NCBI RefSeq assembly: GCF_015670795.1
Contig: NZ_JADPCJ010000005.1
Span: 1 to 64,000, forward strand
DNA from: Collinsella aerofaciens
GTDB taxonomy: Bacteria > Actinomycetota > Coriobacteriia > Coriobacteriales > Coriobacteriaceae
Direction of reading: 5' to 3'
DNA: 64,000 nt
Every line of letters starts with the position of its first letter. Position 1 is the stretch's first letter. A model generated the notes under the pieces. That model worked only from the letters and a program-made list of their open reading frames with translations. It was not told the origin of the DNA and searched no databases. Positions 41,876 to 51,110 of this stretch are shown here, in pieces. The position numbers were made by a program, and so were the translations under genes.

Positions 41876-42535
41876 GTGAACAAGAGCAAGCGCATCGCCA
41901 TCAGTCTGGTCGCGGGCGTGCTCGCTGCGCTGCTCTGCATGGTTTACGGCTCGTCGATTCGCTCGCAAGCCGAACAGGTCCAGGCTGAGACCTTGGCCAA
42001 GTACGGTGGCGATCGCGCCGAGGTATGCGTCGCGGCGCGCGATATCGATGTGGGCGAGACCCTCGATGAGACCAATGTCATAACCCAGGAATGGCTGACG
42101 AGTCTGCTGCCGCGTGACGCGGCGACCGAGCTGCGCCAGGTGCGCGGCGACGTGACGACTTCGCGTATTCCCAAAAACGCCGTGATCTGCAATGTCTACA
42201 CCAAGGCCGAGAGCCACAAGCTCGAGGTGCCTAAGGGCAAGGTCGCCGTTTCGGTGGCGGTCGATGCCGAGCACTCGGTCGGCGGTGCTACGGGCGTGGG
42301 CAGCTACGTGGATGTGTATGTGCAAAAAGACGGCGTAACCGATCGACTGTGCGGCGCGTACGTGATCGATACCAGTGAGGATTCCGGCGCCACGCGCGAG
42401 GGCAAGATCGAATGGGTGACGCTGGCGGCTGACCCCGAAGACGTCAAGGAACTGCTGGGAGCCTCGGGCAAGGGAACGGTCAGCTTGACGATTCCCGCCA
42501 CGGCGCGCGGCAAAAAGAGCGGAGGCGACGAGTGA
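41876..42535 (+). CDS. cpaB: CpaB/RcpC-like Flp pilus assembly protein (SAF domain)
   Basis: A 219-aa protein with one N-terminal membrane helix (about 7-25, AISLVAGVLAALLCMVYG), then a SAF domain (about 50-115) around ARDIDVGETLDETNV, and a C-terminal domain seen in CpaB/RcpC. These proteins sit in the envelope and help assemble or anchor the Tad pilus. GTG at 41876-41878 is the start because AGAGGAG lies about 7 nt upstream; the ATG at 41861 has no ribosome site. First gene of the Tad operon; its stop overlaps the tadZ start. Confidence 0.82.
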   Translation: MNKSKRIAISLVAGVLAALLCMVYGSSIRSQAEQVQAETLAKYGGDRAEVCVAARDIDVGETLDETNVITQEWLTSLLPRDAATELRQVRGDVTTSRIPKNAVICNVYTKAESHKLEVPKGKVAVSVAVDAEHSVGGATGVGSYVDVYVQKDGVTDRLCGAYVIDTSEDSGATREGKIEWVTLAADPEDVKELLGASGKGTVSLTIPATARGKKSGGDE

Positions 42536-44184
42536 TGAAGGCGATCTGGCTTGCGTGCTGCGCGTGCGGCGATTACGGGCTGTTGCAGCGGGAAGTCGAG
42601 GGCCGTGATACGGGTGCACAGGTGCTTCGCGTGGGTGACCTGGACGGGCTGGTTTCCATGGCGCGGGCGTTTCCGTCGCGCCGCGGAGCTGCCATCATCG
42701 CGGCGTCTCTGTTTGATACCGAAGATGTGCGCAAGACTGTTGCGCGCCTGACGGCCGAAGGCCGCGTGAGTCGCGTGGTCGTGTTGATAGAAGCACTCGA
42801 TCCGTCGGATATCGAGGGGCTGTTTCGCGCAGGGGCGACCGAGGTCATCGCTGCGCACAGTATATGCGGCAACGGGCGAGCGGGCGAGGGAGCGGTTGAT
42901 TCCGATCGGCGCATGACGATTGAGCCCGATGCTTTTGTTGATAGGGAACCCGGGGCGCCTCGCGCTACAAGAGGCCCGCGTGTTGATGATTATGGAAAAG
43001 CGGAAGCCGAGCATGGTCGGCGCCCCCGGAACCCCCTTGTATACGATGACGCTGGAGGACCGGCGCAGCATGCTGGCGACTCCCCGGCTGTAGATATGGG
43101 ATACGTGCGCGGCGTGAATCTGGCGGATGAACTCGACGAAGTTGAGGGCTTTGCCGGGTGCGGCGAGTTGTCGCTGATGCAGCATGAGCAGATTGCGCAG
43201 AACGAGCCTGCCTCGCAGACCGAACAAGCCGCCATGCCGGCTTGGACGCAGCGTGTAGTTGCGGCGGGGGAGACGGGGACGCTGTCACCGACGCCCGCCC
43301 CGCCGCCTCCGATGCCGCCGGCAGACGCTGCCGCTTCGCCGCATCGAGCTCCGGTCATCTGCGCCATTTCGGGTTCGGGCGGTTGCGGCAAGTCGACGAT
43401 CGTTGCCACCATGGCACACACATCGTCGCTGTTGGGCTTGCGTGCCGCCGTGCTCGACCTGGACCTGATGTTTGGAAACCTTTACGACTTGTTAGGCGTC
43501 GATGCTCCGCACGATATGGCGGCACTTATCGAGCCGTCGGCGGCGGGCACGCTCACCGAGCCGGATATCGTGGCCGCATCGATGCGCGTCGCCCCGGGCG
43601 TTACGCTCTGGGGTCCCGTCGCGGCGCCCGAGCAAGCCGAGCTCATGGCACGTCCGGTGGAGCTGCTGCTCGATGTCCTGCGTCGCGAATCCGACGTGGT
43701 CTTTATCGATACCTCGGTCTTTTGGGGCGATGCCGTGGCGGCTGCGGTGGCGGCGAGCGACCGTTGCCTGGTCGTTGGCGATGCGGCGGTGTCGTCCGCG
43801 ACATCGGCGTCGCGCGTCATTGAACTGGCAAGTCGAGTAGGTGTGCCGCGCACGCGCATGAGCGCCGTGTTCAACCGGTTCGGTGCGCGCGGGGCAGACG
43901 AGGACGTCGCCATGCGCTTTGAGATTGCCTGTGCGTTGAGCTCCAAGATTCGTATCGCCGATGGCGGGCAGGATCTCGCCGCGCTCATGGCGTTTGGGCG
44001 CGCCGACGAGGCAGTGGGTCAGACGAGCGCTTTTGCGACCAGCGTGCGCGAGGCCACGCGCGAGATGCTCGTGGAACTGGGGTGCGCCGTCGGCCCTTGG
44101 AGCGATATAGTCGCCGACCGTGCAACGCGTACCGAACGCCCGCGTATCCGCCTTCCCTGGTCGCGCGAGGGTGATCAGCGATGA
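42535..44184 (+). CDS. tadZ: TadZ/CpaE-like pilus localisation ATPase
   Basis: A 549-aa MinD/ParA-superfamily protein that places the Tad machine at a cell site. The N-terminal about 130 residues are a degenerate receiver-like domain. A long variable, Pro/Ala-rich linker runs to about residue 275. The ATPase domain has a deviant Walker A, SGSGGCGKST, and then LDLDLMFGNLYDLLG. The linker is longer than in typical TadZ. ATG 42535 overlaps the cpaB stop as TGATG; GTG 42532 is an alternative. GGAGG lies 9 nt upstream of the ATG. Confidence 0.85.
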   Translation: MKAIWLACCACGDYGLLQREVEGRDTGAQVLRVGDLDGLVSMARAFPSRRGAAIIAASLFDTEDVRKTVARLTAEGRVSRVVVLIEALDPSDIEGLFRAGATEVIAAHSICGNGRAGEGAVDSDRRMTIEPDAFVDREPGAPRATRGPRVDDYGKAEAEHGRRPRNPLVYDDAGGPAQHAGDSPAVDMGYVRGVNLADELDEVEGFAGCGELSLMQHEQIAQNEPASQTEQAAMPAWTQRVVAAGETGTLSPTPAPPPPMPPADAAASPHRAPVICAISGSGGCGKSTIVATMAHTSSLLGLRAAVLDLDLMFGNLYDLLGVDAPHDMAALIEPSAAGTLTEPDIVAASMRVAPGVTLWGPVAAPEQAELMARPVELLLDVLRRESDVVFIDTSVFWGDAVAAAVAASDRCLVVGDAAVSSATSASRVIELASRVGVPRTRMSAVFNRFGARGADEDVAMRFEIACALSSKIRIADGGQDLAALMAFGRADEAVGQTSAFATSVREATREMLVELGCAVGPWSDIVADRATRTERPRIRLPWSREGDQR

Positions 44185-45509
44185 GCCTGCAAACGAGGAT
44201 TAAGGCTGCCGGCGCTGCAGCGGCGGCAGCTCCTGTAGATGCGGGGCGTCGCCGCGCGGTGAAACGACGCACTAAGCGCGCCGTGATGGACCGCATGGGT
44301 TACGACGAAGTGGCGCGTATCAGCGCCTATATCGACCCGGCGCTTGCCCGCTCGGAATTGCGTCCCGCGGTGGAGGCGGCGCTCAATGTTGAGGAGCCGA
44401 CCGATCTCGCGACGTCCGAACGCGAGACCATCATCGACGAGATTTTGGATGACGTGGTGGGCCTGGGGCCGTTGCAGCCGCTCATCGAGGACGACACCGT
44501 TACCGAGATCATGATCAACGGCTGCCGCTCGGCCTTCTTTGAACGCGGCGGCGTCTTGTACCCTATCGAGCATGCGTTTGAGGATGATGAGCAGATCCGT
44601 GTGCTTATCGACCGCATCATCTCGCCACTTGGCCGCCGTATCGACGAGCGCAGCCCCATCGTCAACGCTCGCCTTAAAACGGGCTATCGCGTCAACGCGG
44701 TGATTCCGCCTGTGGCGATTGACGGACCGATTCTCACCATCCGAAAGTTCTCGGACCGCATCTGCTCGCTGGACGAGCTTGTGGGGCTGGGGTCACTGCC
44801 GCTTTGGTATGCGCAGCTGCTGTCGTGCGCGGTGTCGCTGCGACAGGACCTGGCGGTTGCGGGAGGCACGGGATCTGGTAAGACCACCCTGCTCAACGCG
44901 CTGTCATGCGAGATTTCCACCGGCGAGCGCATCGTGACGATCGAGGACTCTGCCGAGCTCAAGTTTGCGCATCATCCGCACGTGGTGCGCCTAGAGGCGC
45001 GCGAGGCTTCAATTGAGGGCGAGGGCGCGGTGACGATCCGCGACCTGGTGACCAATGCCCTGCGCATGCGCCCCGACCGCATCGTGGTGGGCGAGGTGCG
45101 CGGTGCCGAGTGCTGCGACATGTTGCAGGCCATGAATACGGGCCACGACGGGTCGCTCACCACACTTCATGCGGGTTCAGAACAGGAGACCGTGGTGCGT
45201 CTGACGTTGCTTGCACGTTATGGCATCGATCTGCCGAGCGAGCTCATCGAGGAGCAGATTGCCATGGCGCTCGACGACATCGTGATGTCCGAGCGCCACG
45301 CCGATGGCAGGCGCTTCGTCTCCTCGTATTCGGGGGTGCGTCGCGCCGCGTCGGGCGGCGTAGAGCTCGAGCGCTATGTGACTTTCGATGCCGCCGAGCG
45401 CACCTGGGCGCTTGACCGCGAGCCGCCGTTTATCGCAGAAGGCCTGCGGTCGGGGACGCTCACACAAGAGGAGGTGGACGAATGGAGGTCGCTGTGCCCC
45501 TCGTCGTAG
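44181..45509 (+). CDS. tadA: TadA/CpaF secretion ATPase
   Basis: A 442-aa hexameric ATPase of the type II/IV secretion family that drives Tad pilus assembly. The N-terminal helical domain has the family segment [20 protein letters not shown]. Walker A is GGTGSGKTT (about 233-241), followed by the Asp-box [12 protein letters not shown], Walker [13 protein letters not shown], and the His-box [12 protein letters not shown]. It starts at ATGA, overlapping tadZ by 4 bp, and its end overlaps tadB by 28 bp. Confidence 0.95.
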   Translation: MSLQTRIKAAGAAAAAAPVDAGRRRAVKRRTKRAVMDRMGYDEVARISAYIDPALARSELRPAVEAALNVEEPTDLATSERETIIDEILDDVVGLGPLQPLIEDDTVTEIMINGCRSAFFERGGVLYPIEHAFEDDEQIRVLIDRIISPLGRRIDERSPIVNARLKTGYRVNAVIPPVAIDGPILTIRKFSDRICSLDELVGLGSLPLWYAQLLSCAVSLRQDLAVAGGTGSGKTTLLNALSCEISTGERIVTIEDSAELKFAHHPHVVRLEAREASIEGEGAVTIRDLVTNALRMRPDRIVVGEVRGAECCDMLQAMNTGHDGSLTTLHAGSEQETVVRLTLLARYGIDLPSELIEEQIAMALDDIVMSERHADGRRFVSSYSGVRRAASGGVELERYVTFDAAERTWALDREPPFIAEGLRSGTLTQEEVDEWRSLCPSS

Positions 45510-46408
45510 GGGGTTTGGCAGGGTTTTCTGTTGCGACGGCGTGCGGGGCGGAACCTCGTGTGCCGCAGGTGCCGCCGGCGGAGCTGGCGCGTCAGGCGCT
45601 CGAGACGGTGGCAGAGAAGCTGCCGCGTGAGCTGGTGGAAAACGATCTGCTGAAAAAGATCGCCCGTTCGTGGGCATCGCTGGCTCCGGCGCATCGCCTT
45701 GGCCTCGTGATTGAAGATGCTTCGGGGCGTTTGGCGTTTCTACTGCTATCGAGCGGTGTCTGCAGCGTTTTACTAACGATGGTGTCGTTATCGCCCCTCG
45801 GGTTTGCCTTGGGACTTGTTGCTCCGATTGCCGCTGGCGCCGCTCGGGATGGCTTTGAGAGCCGGCGCGAGCAACACGATGCAGAAGAGGCCATGCCCGA
45901 GGCGTTTACCGCACTTTCCATGTCGCTTGCCTCGGGACATTCGCTGGCCCAGGGCATGCGCTTTGTGGGCGCTCATGCGCAAGAACCGGTGCATACCGAG
46001 TTTTTGCGGGTGGCGGCGGCGATCGATTGCGGTATCTCGGCGACCGACGCGCTCGATGACTTGCTCGTGCGCATCGACGCCCCCGGTCTTTCGCTTGTGA
46101 CCTTGGCGCTTAAGGTGTCACAGCGCACCGGCGCTCCGCTTGCCGACTTGCTGTCCGAGGCGTCGAGCATGGTAGGGGAGCGCATTGAGCTCAAGCGCCG
46201 CCTGGATGTCAAGACGTCGCAGGCTCGCATGTCGGCGCATATGGTCGCGGCGATGCCGGCGGGCATGTGCGCGGTGTTGGTGCTGCTTTCGGCAGATTTT
46301 CGTCGCGGTCTTGCGACGCCTGCCGGTGCGGGCGCTGTGGTGCTGGGTCTCGCCCTCAACGCCGTTGCCCTGGTGGTTATCCGGCGCATTATGAGGGTGG
46401 AGCTATGA
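45482..46408 (+). CDS. tadB: TadB-like inner-membrane platform protein
   Basis: A 308-aa membrane protein with a T2SSF domain (about 140-270, containing FTALSMSLASGHSLAQGM) and hydrophobic helices before and after it. With TadC it forms the membrane platform that TadA turns or pushes on. ATG 45482 has GAGGTGG about 5 nt upstream and lies within the end of tadA. Its stop overlaps the tadC start as ATGA. Confidence 0.88.
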   Translation: MEVAVPLVVGGLAGFSVATACGAEPRVPQVPPAELARQALETVAEKLPRELVENDLLKKIARSWASLAPAHRLGLVIEDASGRLAFLLLSSGVCSVLLTMVSLSPLGFALGLVAPIAAGAARDGFESRREQHDAEEAMPEAFTALSMSLASGHSLAQGMRFVGAHAQEPVHTEFLRVAAAIDCGISATDALDDLLVRIDAPGLSLVTLALKVSQRTGAPLADLLSEASSMVGERIELKRRLDVKTSQARMSAHMVAAMPAGMCAVLVLLSADFRRGLATPAGAGAVVLGLALNAVALVVIRRIMRVEL

Positions 46409-47046
46409 GCGCCCCAGTTGCAGTTGCGGCTTGCCTGTGCGCCCTGAGTGTATTTATCGCGACGGGTTTGGATCGGGCGGATGCACGCAAGATCGCAGGG
46501 GCCTGCAAGCGCGAGGCGGTGCTGGTCGCTGCCGCGGGTCGCTCAGTGGTCGATGCCCTGACCGCGCGAGTGAAGGGCGCGGTTGGAGCGGGCGGCCCGG
46601 CGCGAGTTTCGCTCGGCGAAGTGTCCGAGATGATCGATGTTGTGCGCTTGGGTCTTTCGGCCGGTCTTTCGTTTGATGCGGCGCTTGAGATTTTCTGCGC
46701 CAACCGCCGGTCAGTGCTGGCTCTTCGCCTTGAGCGGGCCTGCATGGCGTGGCAGGTGGGCGTGGGCACGCGTGAGGACGAGTTGTTGGCCGCCGCGCGC
46801 GATCTGGACGTACGAGCGCTCGAGACCTTTGCCATCACGGTGGGGCAGGCGCTCGCCCTGGGTGCCCCACTTGCCGAGACACTGGCCGCTCAAAGTCGCG
46901 AGATCCGTGCGGCTCATCGCGCCGCGGTCGAGCGCGAGATCGAGCGTGCGCCCATCAAGCTGCTGATTCCCACCGGCACACTCATCTTGCCGGCGTTGCT
47001 TCTGTCCATATTGGGCCCGCTGTTGGGAGCAGGCGGGATGATGTAG
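46405..47046 (+). CDS. tadC: TadC-like inner-membrane platform protein
   Basis: A 213-aa protein with a second T2SSF domain (about 75-190, containing LGLSAGLSFDAALEIF and ALALGAPLAETLA) and a C-terminal membrane helix. It is shorter than many TadC proteins, and the N-terminal membrane part is reduced to one helix. It starts 4 bp inside tadB. The pilin gene follows 10 bp later, so the platform and pilin are cotranscribed. Confidence 0.86.
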   Translation: MSAPVAVAACLCALSVFIATGLDRADARKIAGACKREAVLVAAAGRSVVDALTARVKGAVGAGGPARVSLGEVSEMIDVVRLGLSAGLSFDAALEIFCANRRSVLALRLERACMAWQVGVGTREDELLAAARDLDVRALETFAITVGQALALGAPLAETLAAQSREIRAAHRAAVEREIERAPIKLLIPTGTLILPALLLSILGPLLGAGGMM

Positions 47047-47056
47047 GGAGGAATAC

Positions 47057-47290
47057 ATGAACACGATGACTGACGTTGCTGGCAAGGTCTGGAGCTGGGC
47101 TGTTTGCCAGTCAATTCGCGCTCGCCAGCATGCCGGGGAGCTACTGCAGGAGGAGAGTGCGCAGGGCACCACCGAATACGCCATCTTGGTCGGCGTGCTC
47201 GTGGTGATCGCCATCATTGCCATTGTCGCATTTAAGGGCAAGGTCCAAGATCTATGGAACGCTATCAGCGAGGGCATCAACAGCCTGTAG
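47057..47290 (+). CDS. flp: Flp-type major pilin
   Basis: A 77-aa prepilin. A hydrophilic leader of about 35 residues ends in EESAQGTTEYA, followed by a hydrophobic helix (ILVGVLVVIAIIAIVAF) and a short C-terminus, the small size typical of Flp pilins. Aligning the Glu at the +5 position puts cleavage between Ala35 and Gln36, where classical Flp pilins have Gly. The leader is longer than the usual 15-25 residues. The Shine-Dalgarno is TAGGGAGG, about 5 nt upstream. The prepilin peptidase TadV is not in this window. Confidence 0.88.
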   Translation: MNTMTDVAGKVWSWAVCQSIRARQHAGELLQEESAQGTTEYAILVGVLVVIAIIAIVAFKGKVQDLWNAISEGINSL

Positions 47291-47817
47291 AGGGCGAGCG
47301 CCCCATCGGGGTGCTGCTGGTGTTTGCTTGCCTGACCGTGGCGATAGCGGCGGTGCTTTGGGGGCTTAACGCCGCGCGGCAGCAGCGTCCTGGGGCCGCC
47401 TTCGATTCGGGCTCAGATTCGGCGGTGGCGTCTCAAAAAGATGAGATGCGAGATGCGGACGATTCGGATGTCGCTGTCACGGCGCAAACCTTTCTGCGGA
47501 CGCTCGACAAGCGGTCTGGCACTGCGACGGATTCACCTGAGGACAACGCGATTGCGGTCCGGCTTGCATGGTCCGAGGACCGACCGATGACCGAGGCAGC
47601 GGCGGATATGTTACGCGCCTACCGCGAGGTGCCAACGGCCCAGCTCGCCCTGAGCGGCTATCTCGATATTAAGGGCAACGTATGGGGCGCCATTGTGCGC
47701 GATGGGCGCGGCTGGGTCGATATGGTGACGGTTGCCGCGGATGCCGGCGATGCCTCGTGCCGCCTGCGCGTGATCCGCCTGAGCCCGCAGGCATCGAACT
47801 CAAAGGAGGGGTCGTGA
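47254..47817 (+). CDS. Tad-locus membrane protein of unknown function
   Basis: A 187-aa protein with one membrane helix near the N-terminus (about 18-37, GVLLVFACLTVAIAAVLWGL) and an extracytoplasmic region without Cys or known motifs. It overlaps the pilin gene by 37 bp in another frame. AAGG about 11 nt before the ATG is a weak ribosome site; a start at a GTG near 47310 would remove much of the helix. Position in the operon suggests an assembly factor. I do not recognise the family. Confidence 0.6.
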   Translation: MERYQRGHQQPVEGERPIGVLLVFACLTVAIAAVLWGLNAARQQRPGAAFDSGSDSAVASQKDEMRDADDSDVAVTAQTFLRTLDKRSGTATDSPEDNAIAVRLAWSEDRPMTEAAADMLRAYREVPTAQLALSGYLDIKGNVWGAIVRDGRGWVDMVTVAADAGDASCRLRVIRLSPQASNSKEGS

Positions 47818-47818
47818 A

Positions 47819-48037
47819 ATGCATGACGTCCTGCGCGAGGAATCTGCCCAGGCGACGGTCGAATACGCCATCGTCACGGTGGCGCTGCTTTCCATCGTGC
47901 TGGCGATCGCGGGGCTTTGGCGTGCCGGTGCCGACGGGCGCTTGGCGGCGCTGGTCGAGCGGGCGGCATCCCATGGCGTTGCCTCGACGTCGGTTATCGA
48001 CGCCGCTGCGGGTGCTAAGGACATCGCGTTGTATTGA
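47819..48037 (+). CDS. Small Flp/TadE-type pseudopilin
   Basis: A 72-aa protein that begins MHDVLREESAQATVEYA, followed by a hydrophobic helix (IVTVALLSIVLAIAGLW). The EESAQ-x-T-x-E block is the same as in the pilin at 47057, so it should be processed by the same peptidase. AAAGGAGGGG precedes the ATG by about 6 nt. Size and motif fit a second pilin or a minor pilin. Confidence 0.8.
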   Translation: MHDVLREESAQATVEYAIVTVALLSIVLAIAGLWRAGADGRLAALVERAASHGVASTSVIDAAAGAKDIALY

Positions 48038-48509
48038 TATCGCGCGCGAGGACCGGGCGCAGTCTACGGTCGAGGCCGCTTTTTTGCTGCCGACGTTTCT
48101 GATGCTCATCCTTCTCGCACTGCAACCGGTGTGCCTGCTCTATACGCGCGCGGTCATGGAGTCTGCCGCTGCCGAGACCGCGCGGCTCATGACCACGACG
48201 ACGGCGGAGGACGACGATCTTAAGGAGTTCACCCGCCGCCGGCTTGCCGCGGTGCCCAACGTTTCGATCTTTCATGCCGGCGGGCCGTTGTCGTGGAATA
48301 TCGAGCTTGGTCGGGCCGGTGCGGGTGGCGTCTCGTCCGTGTCCGTTTCCGGCGAGGTCAGGCCGTTGCCTGTGATCGGTGCGTTTGCGCAGGCTATGGG
48401 TGGTACCGCCGAGGGCGGCTACGTTGAGCTCAAGGTCGATGTCTCGTATCAATCACGTCCCGAATGGCTGGAGGGAGATTATGATTCGTGGATTGCTACA
48501 TGGGATTAA
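48012..48509 (+). CDS. TadE-like pseudopilin
   Basis: A protein of about 165 aa. After a short N-terminus it reads EDRAQSTVEAAFLLPTF, then a hydrophobic helix, and then a globular C-terminus with no Cys: the TadE pattern with Glu at +5. The start is uncertain. GTG 48012 is the nearest in-frame standard start but has no ribosome site. TAAGGA at 48016-48021 would instead serve an ATT at 48033, overlapping the previous stop. The end overlaps the next gene by 29 bp. Confidence 0.75.
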   Translation: MLRTSRCIDIAREDRAQSTVEAAFLLPTFLMLILLALQPVCLLYTRAVMESAAAETARLMTTTTAEDDDLKEFTRRRLAAVPNVSIFHAGGPLSWNIELGRAGAGGVSSVSVSGEVRPLPVIGAFAQAMGGTAEGGYVELKVDVSYQSRPEWLEGDYDSWIATWD

Positions 48510-50634
48510 GCGTTTCTGGTCTAGATGCGTTTTGACGCGCCGTCCGAGCTGCCATCGCAAGCGAGGCGGCTTTATGGGCCGCGCCGGTATCGACCTGTTT
48601 ATCGAAGACGGTGCCTACACCACGCTTTCTTCTGCCGTGGTCATCCTAGTGGTGCTCACGTTGTTGTTTTCGTCGACCGCGGCGATATGGAGCATGTCGC
48701 GTGCCGGGGATACCCAGGTGGCGGCCGATAGCGGCGCGCTGGCGGGTGCCAACGTAGTGTCGTCCTATCACACGGCTGCTACGGTGGTTGATGCGAGCAT
48801 CTTGAGTCTGGGGCTGGCGGGGTTTGCCACAATCGGGACGGGCCTGGTCGCCATCCTCATCCCGGGTGCCGAACCAGTTGCCGGCAATATGGTCGACACC
48901 GGGATTGAGATCATTAAAACGCGCAACAAGTTTGCCAAAAGCGCATCGGAAGGCTTACAGAAAATCGAGACGGCTCTGCCGTATCTGATTGCCGCGCGTG
49001 CCACGCAGGCGGTGTCGGCGCAGGATACCGATAGTGTGACCTATACCGGTACGGCGCTTGCCGTGCCCAGGATGTCCGAGTCGGATTTCGTTGCGCTCGA
49101 GGGTTCTGAGATCTCGACCGATGCCATTAAAGACACATCGAAAGATCTGGAGCGCGCAGCAGATGAGCTGCAGAAGGCCTCGGAGGAGACGGCGAAAGCA
49201 AAAGAACGCGCCTGGCTTGCGGATTGCGGTGGATCGGTTCCGGCTTCGGTCGGTAGCTGTTCATGCATGTGGGAACGTGCGAGGAGTTTGGCAAAGCTCT
49301 CGGGTGAGCAGAACCCGCATTATGCCTCGAGCATTTCGTGGGAGCCACAGGTGGCGCTCGACCGCGCGAAGACCTACTACCGTCAACGCCTGGCAGACGA
49401 AAAACCGCAGGGTTCAAGCGTCGAGACGAAGGCGGAGTCGGCGGCGCGCAAGGCGTTTTACACCTATGCGAGTACAGAGGTCAATCGTGCATATGTAACC
49501 GAGGACGGAGATGAAGTCGCTTCCTATATCCCGCTGTTGCCGCGCAACACTGACGAGGTGCGAGCGACGGAACTCTATACCGATACGGTGTGGCCAACCA
49601 GTGCCATCGATGGCAAGACGTATCTGCATTACGGAACGAGTTGCCCCAACTATAAGAAGGGGGCGCCATGCGGGCTGGCCTCGGTTGCTGCTTATGACGG
49701 GCAGGACAAATGCAATAGATGCCATTTTGGTGTTTCGTCGCTCGGTGCCGTTGCGGCTCCTTCGACTTCTATCGAAAACGGCTTCGAGTACCACTTTGAC
49801 AAGTTCAAAGAGGCTCTGGAAGACTACGTCGAATGCCGCAACAAAGAGCTCGAGCTCGAGCGTCAGACCGAAGACGAGGCCGATCGTGCGGGCAATACGT
49901 TTGACCAGGCCATCAAGGAGCTTTCGGGCGAGCGTCCGCGTATCGCTCCGCCCGGTCGCAACGGCGTAGTTGCCCTTGCGGTTTCGGGTGCCATCTCGAG
50001 CCCCGATGAGCTCAACTCTTCGTTTAGCACGGCAGTCAGGCTCGGCGATCGCGGTGCTATCTCTGCCGCGGTGTTGGCACCCGATGAGGCGACGGCGCAA
50101 AACAACGTGCTTTCGCGATTTTTCTCGACATTGAAGGAACGCTCGGGCGGCGTTGCCGGCGTGCTCGACGGCGTCATGGATGTTTGGGGACGGCTGCTCG
50201 TAGGATACGGTGATATCCAAGGTTCGGCCGACGAACTTATGGACGAGATGATTAAAGGCCTAGGAGGGGGCAGCGGCGCGTTGGGTTCCATCGCATCGTG
50301 GCTCGGCGATACCGTTTCGGCGTCCATGGCGGCGTTGGGTCTGGAACCGTGCGACTTGCGCCTGCGAAAGCCAGTGCTGACCGATTCCGCCAACGTCATT
50401 AAGAGCCCGGGGTCTGACATTGCTGGTCTCTCTCAAGCGCAAGACAAGCTGCGAAGTATTCCGTTGGGCGTGACCGATCCCAAGGCGCTTTGCGAGGCGT
50501 TGGAATATCAAGTCGAACGCACCATTAGCGGTACGGTGTTCACGCTTGCGGAGATTCCTCTGCCCGGCGGCGGCTCCATCCCACTCACCGTCGATGTTGC
50601 CACGCTGGTTGGCGCTCTGGGCGGTGGGTCGTAA
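48481..50634 (+). CDS. Large TadG-like Tad-locus protein
   Basis: A 717-aa protein. About 40 basic residues precede a single helix (about 46-70, LSSAVVILVVLTLLFSSTA), then AGDTQVAADSGALAGAN, a segment typical of the N-terminus of TadG-like proteins. The rest is a long extracytoplasmic region with a coiled-coil stretch (about 220-245) and Cys residues (CGGSVPASVGSCSC; CPNYKKGAPC; CNRC) that could form disulfides. It lacks the Glu +5 processing motif of the neighbouring pilins. It may be a surface adhesin or tip protein. ATG 48481 has GGAGGGAG about 4 nt upstream. Confidence 0.75.
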   Translation: MIRGLLHGIKRFWSRCVLTRRPSCHRKRGGFMGRAGIDLFIEDGAYTTLSSAVVILVVLTLLFSSTAAIWSMSRAGDTQVAADSGALAGANVVSSYHTAATVVDASILSLGLAGFATIGTGLVAILIPGAEPVAGNMVDTGIEIIKTRNKFAKSASEGLQKIETALPYLIAARATQAVSAQDTDSVTYTGTALAVPRMSESDFVALEGSEISTDAIKDTSKDLERAADELQKASEETAKAKERAWLADCGGSVPASVGSCSCMWERARSLAKLSGEQNPHYASSISWEPQVALDRAKTYYRQRLADEKPQGSSVETKAESAARKAFYTYASTEVNRAYVTEDGDEVASYIPLLPRNTDEVRATELYTDTVWPTSAIDGKTYLHYGTSCPNYKKGAPCGLASVAAYDGQDKCNRCHFGVSSLGAVAAPSTSIENGFEYHFDKFKEALEDYVECRNKELELERQTEDEADRAGNTFDQAIKELSGERPRIAPPGRNGVVALAVSGAISSPDELNSSFSTAVRLGDRGAISAAVLAPDEATAQNNVLSRFFSTLKERSGGVAGVLDGVMDVWGRLLVGYGDIQGSADELMDEMIKGLGGGSGALGSIASWLGDTVSASMAALGLEPCDLRLRKPVLTDSANVIKSPGSDIAGLSQAQDKLRSIPLGVTDPKALCEALEYQVERTISGTVFTLAEIPLPGGGSIPLTVDVATLVGALGGGS

Positions 50635-51110
50635 TGAGTATCCGCATGCGTCTGCGCGAGGAGCGCGCCCAAGCGACGGTGGAGATGGCGGTGGTTACGC
50701 CCGTTTTGCTGGTGCTGGCACTCATCGTGTACAACGTCATGATCTTTGCCAGCGCTGTCGCGCGCTTCGACCGCGTGGTACCCGACATCGTGTTGGCGCA
50801 CGCCGTGGCGTCGGAGGGGGAGGGCGACGAAAGCTCTGCCGATGCCTCGGCGACGGTTCAGACTCAAATTCTGAATGCCATGGAAGGCTATGACTTGCGG
50901 ATCGAAGTGTCGAGCGAGCAAGGCGCGGAGGCATTGGATGGTGGCCTGCTCTCCCTATCCGGTACGTTTAGGACCTACACCTGCACCATGCACTATGAGC
51001 CGTGGCCGACTTCTCTCAGCATCGCTGGCGTTTCGCTGGGGGCGCCGACAACGTTGTCGCACGAGCGCGCGGTGACGGTCGATCCATGGCGTCCGGGGGT
51101 GGTCATGTGA
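50634..51110 (+). CDS. TadE-like pseudopilin
   Basis: A 158-aa protein with N-terminus EERAQATVEMAVV, then a hydrophobic helix (VTPVLLVLALIVYNVMIFAS) and an acidic, Ser-rich globular part. The AQATVE block matches the other pilin-like proteins of the operon. The start overlaps the previous stop as TAATG, so the two are coupled. GGTGGG lies about 6 nt before the ATG. Confidence 0.82.
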   Translation: MSIRMRLREERAQATVEMAVVTPVLLVLALIVYNVMIFASAVARFDRVVPDIVLAHAVASEGEGDESSADASATVQTQILNAMEGYDLRIEVSSEQGAEALDGGLLSLSGTFRTYTCTMHYEPWPTSLSIAGVSLGAPTTLSHERAVTVDPWRPGVVM

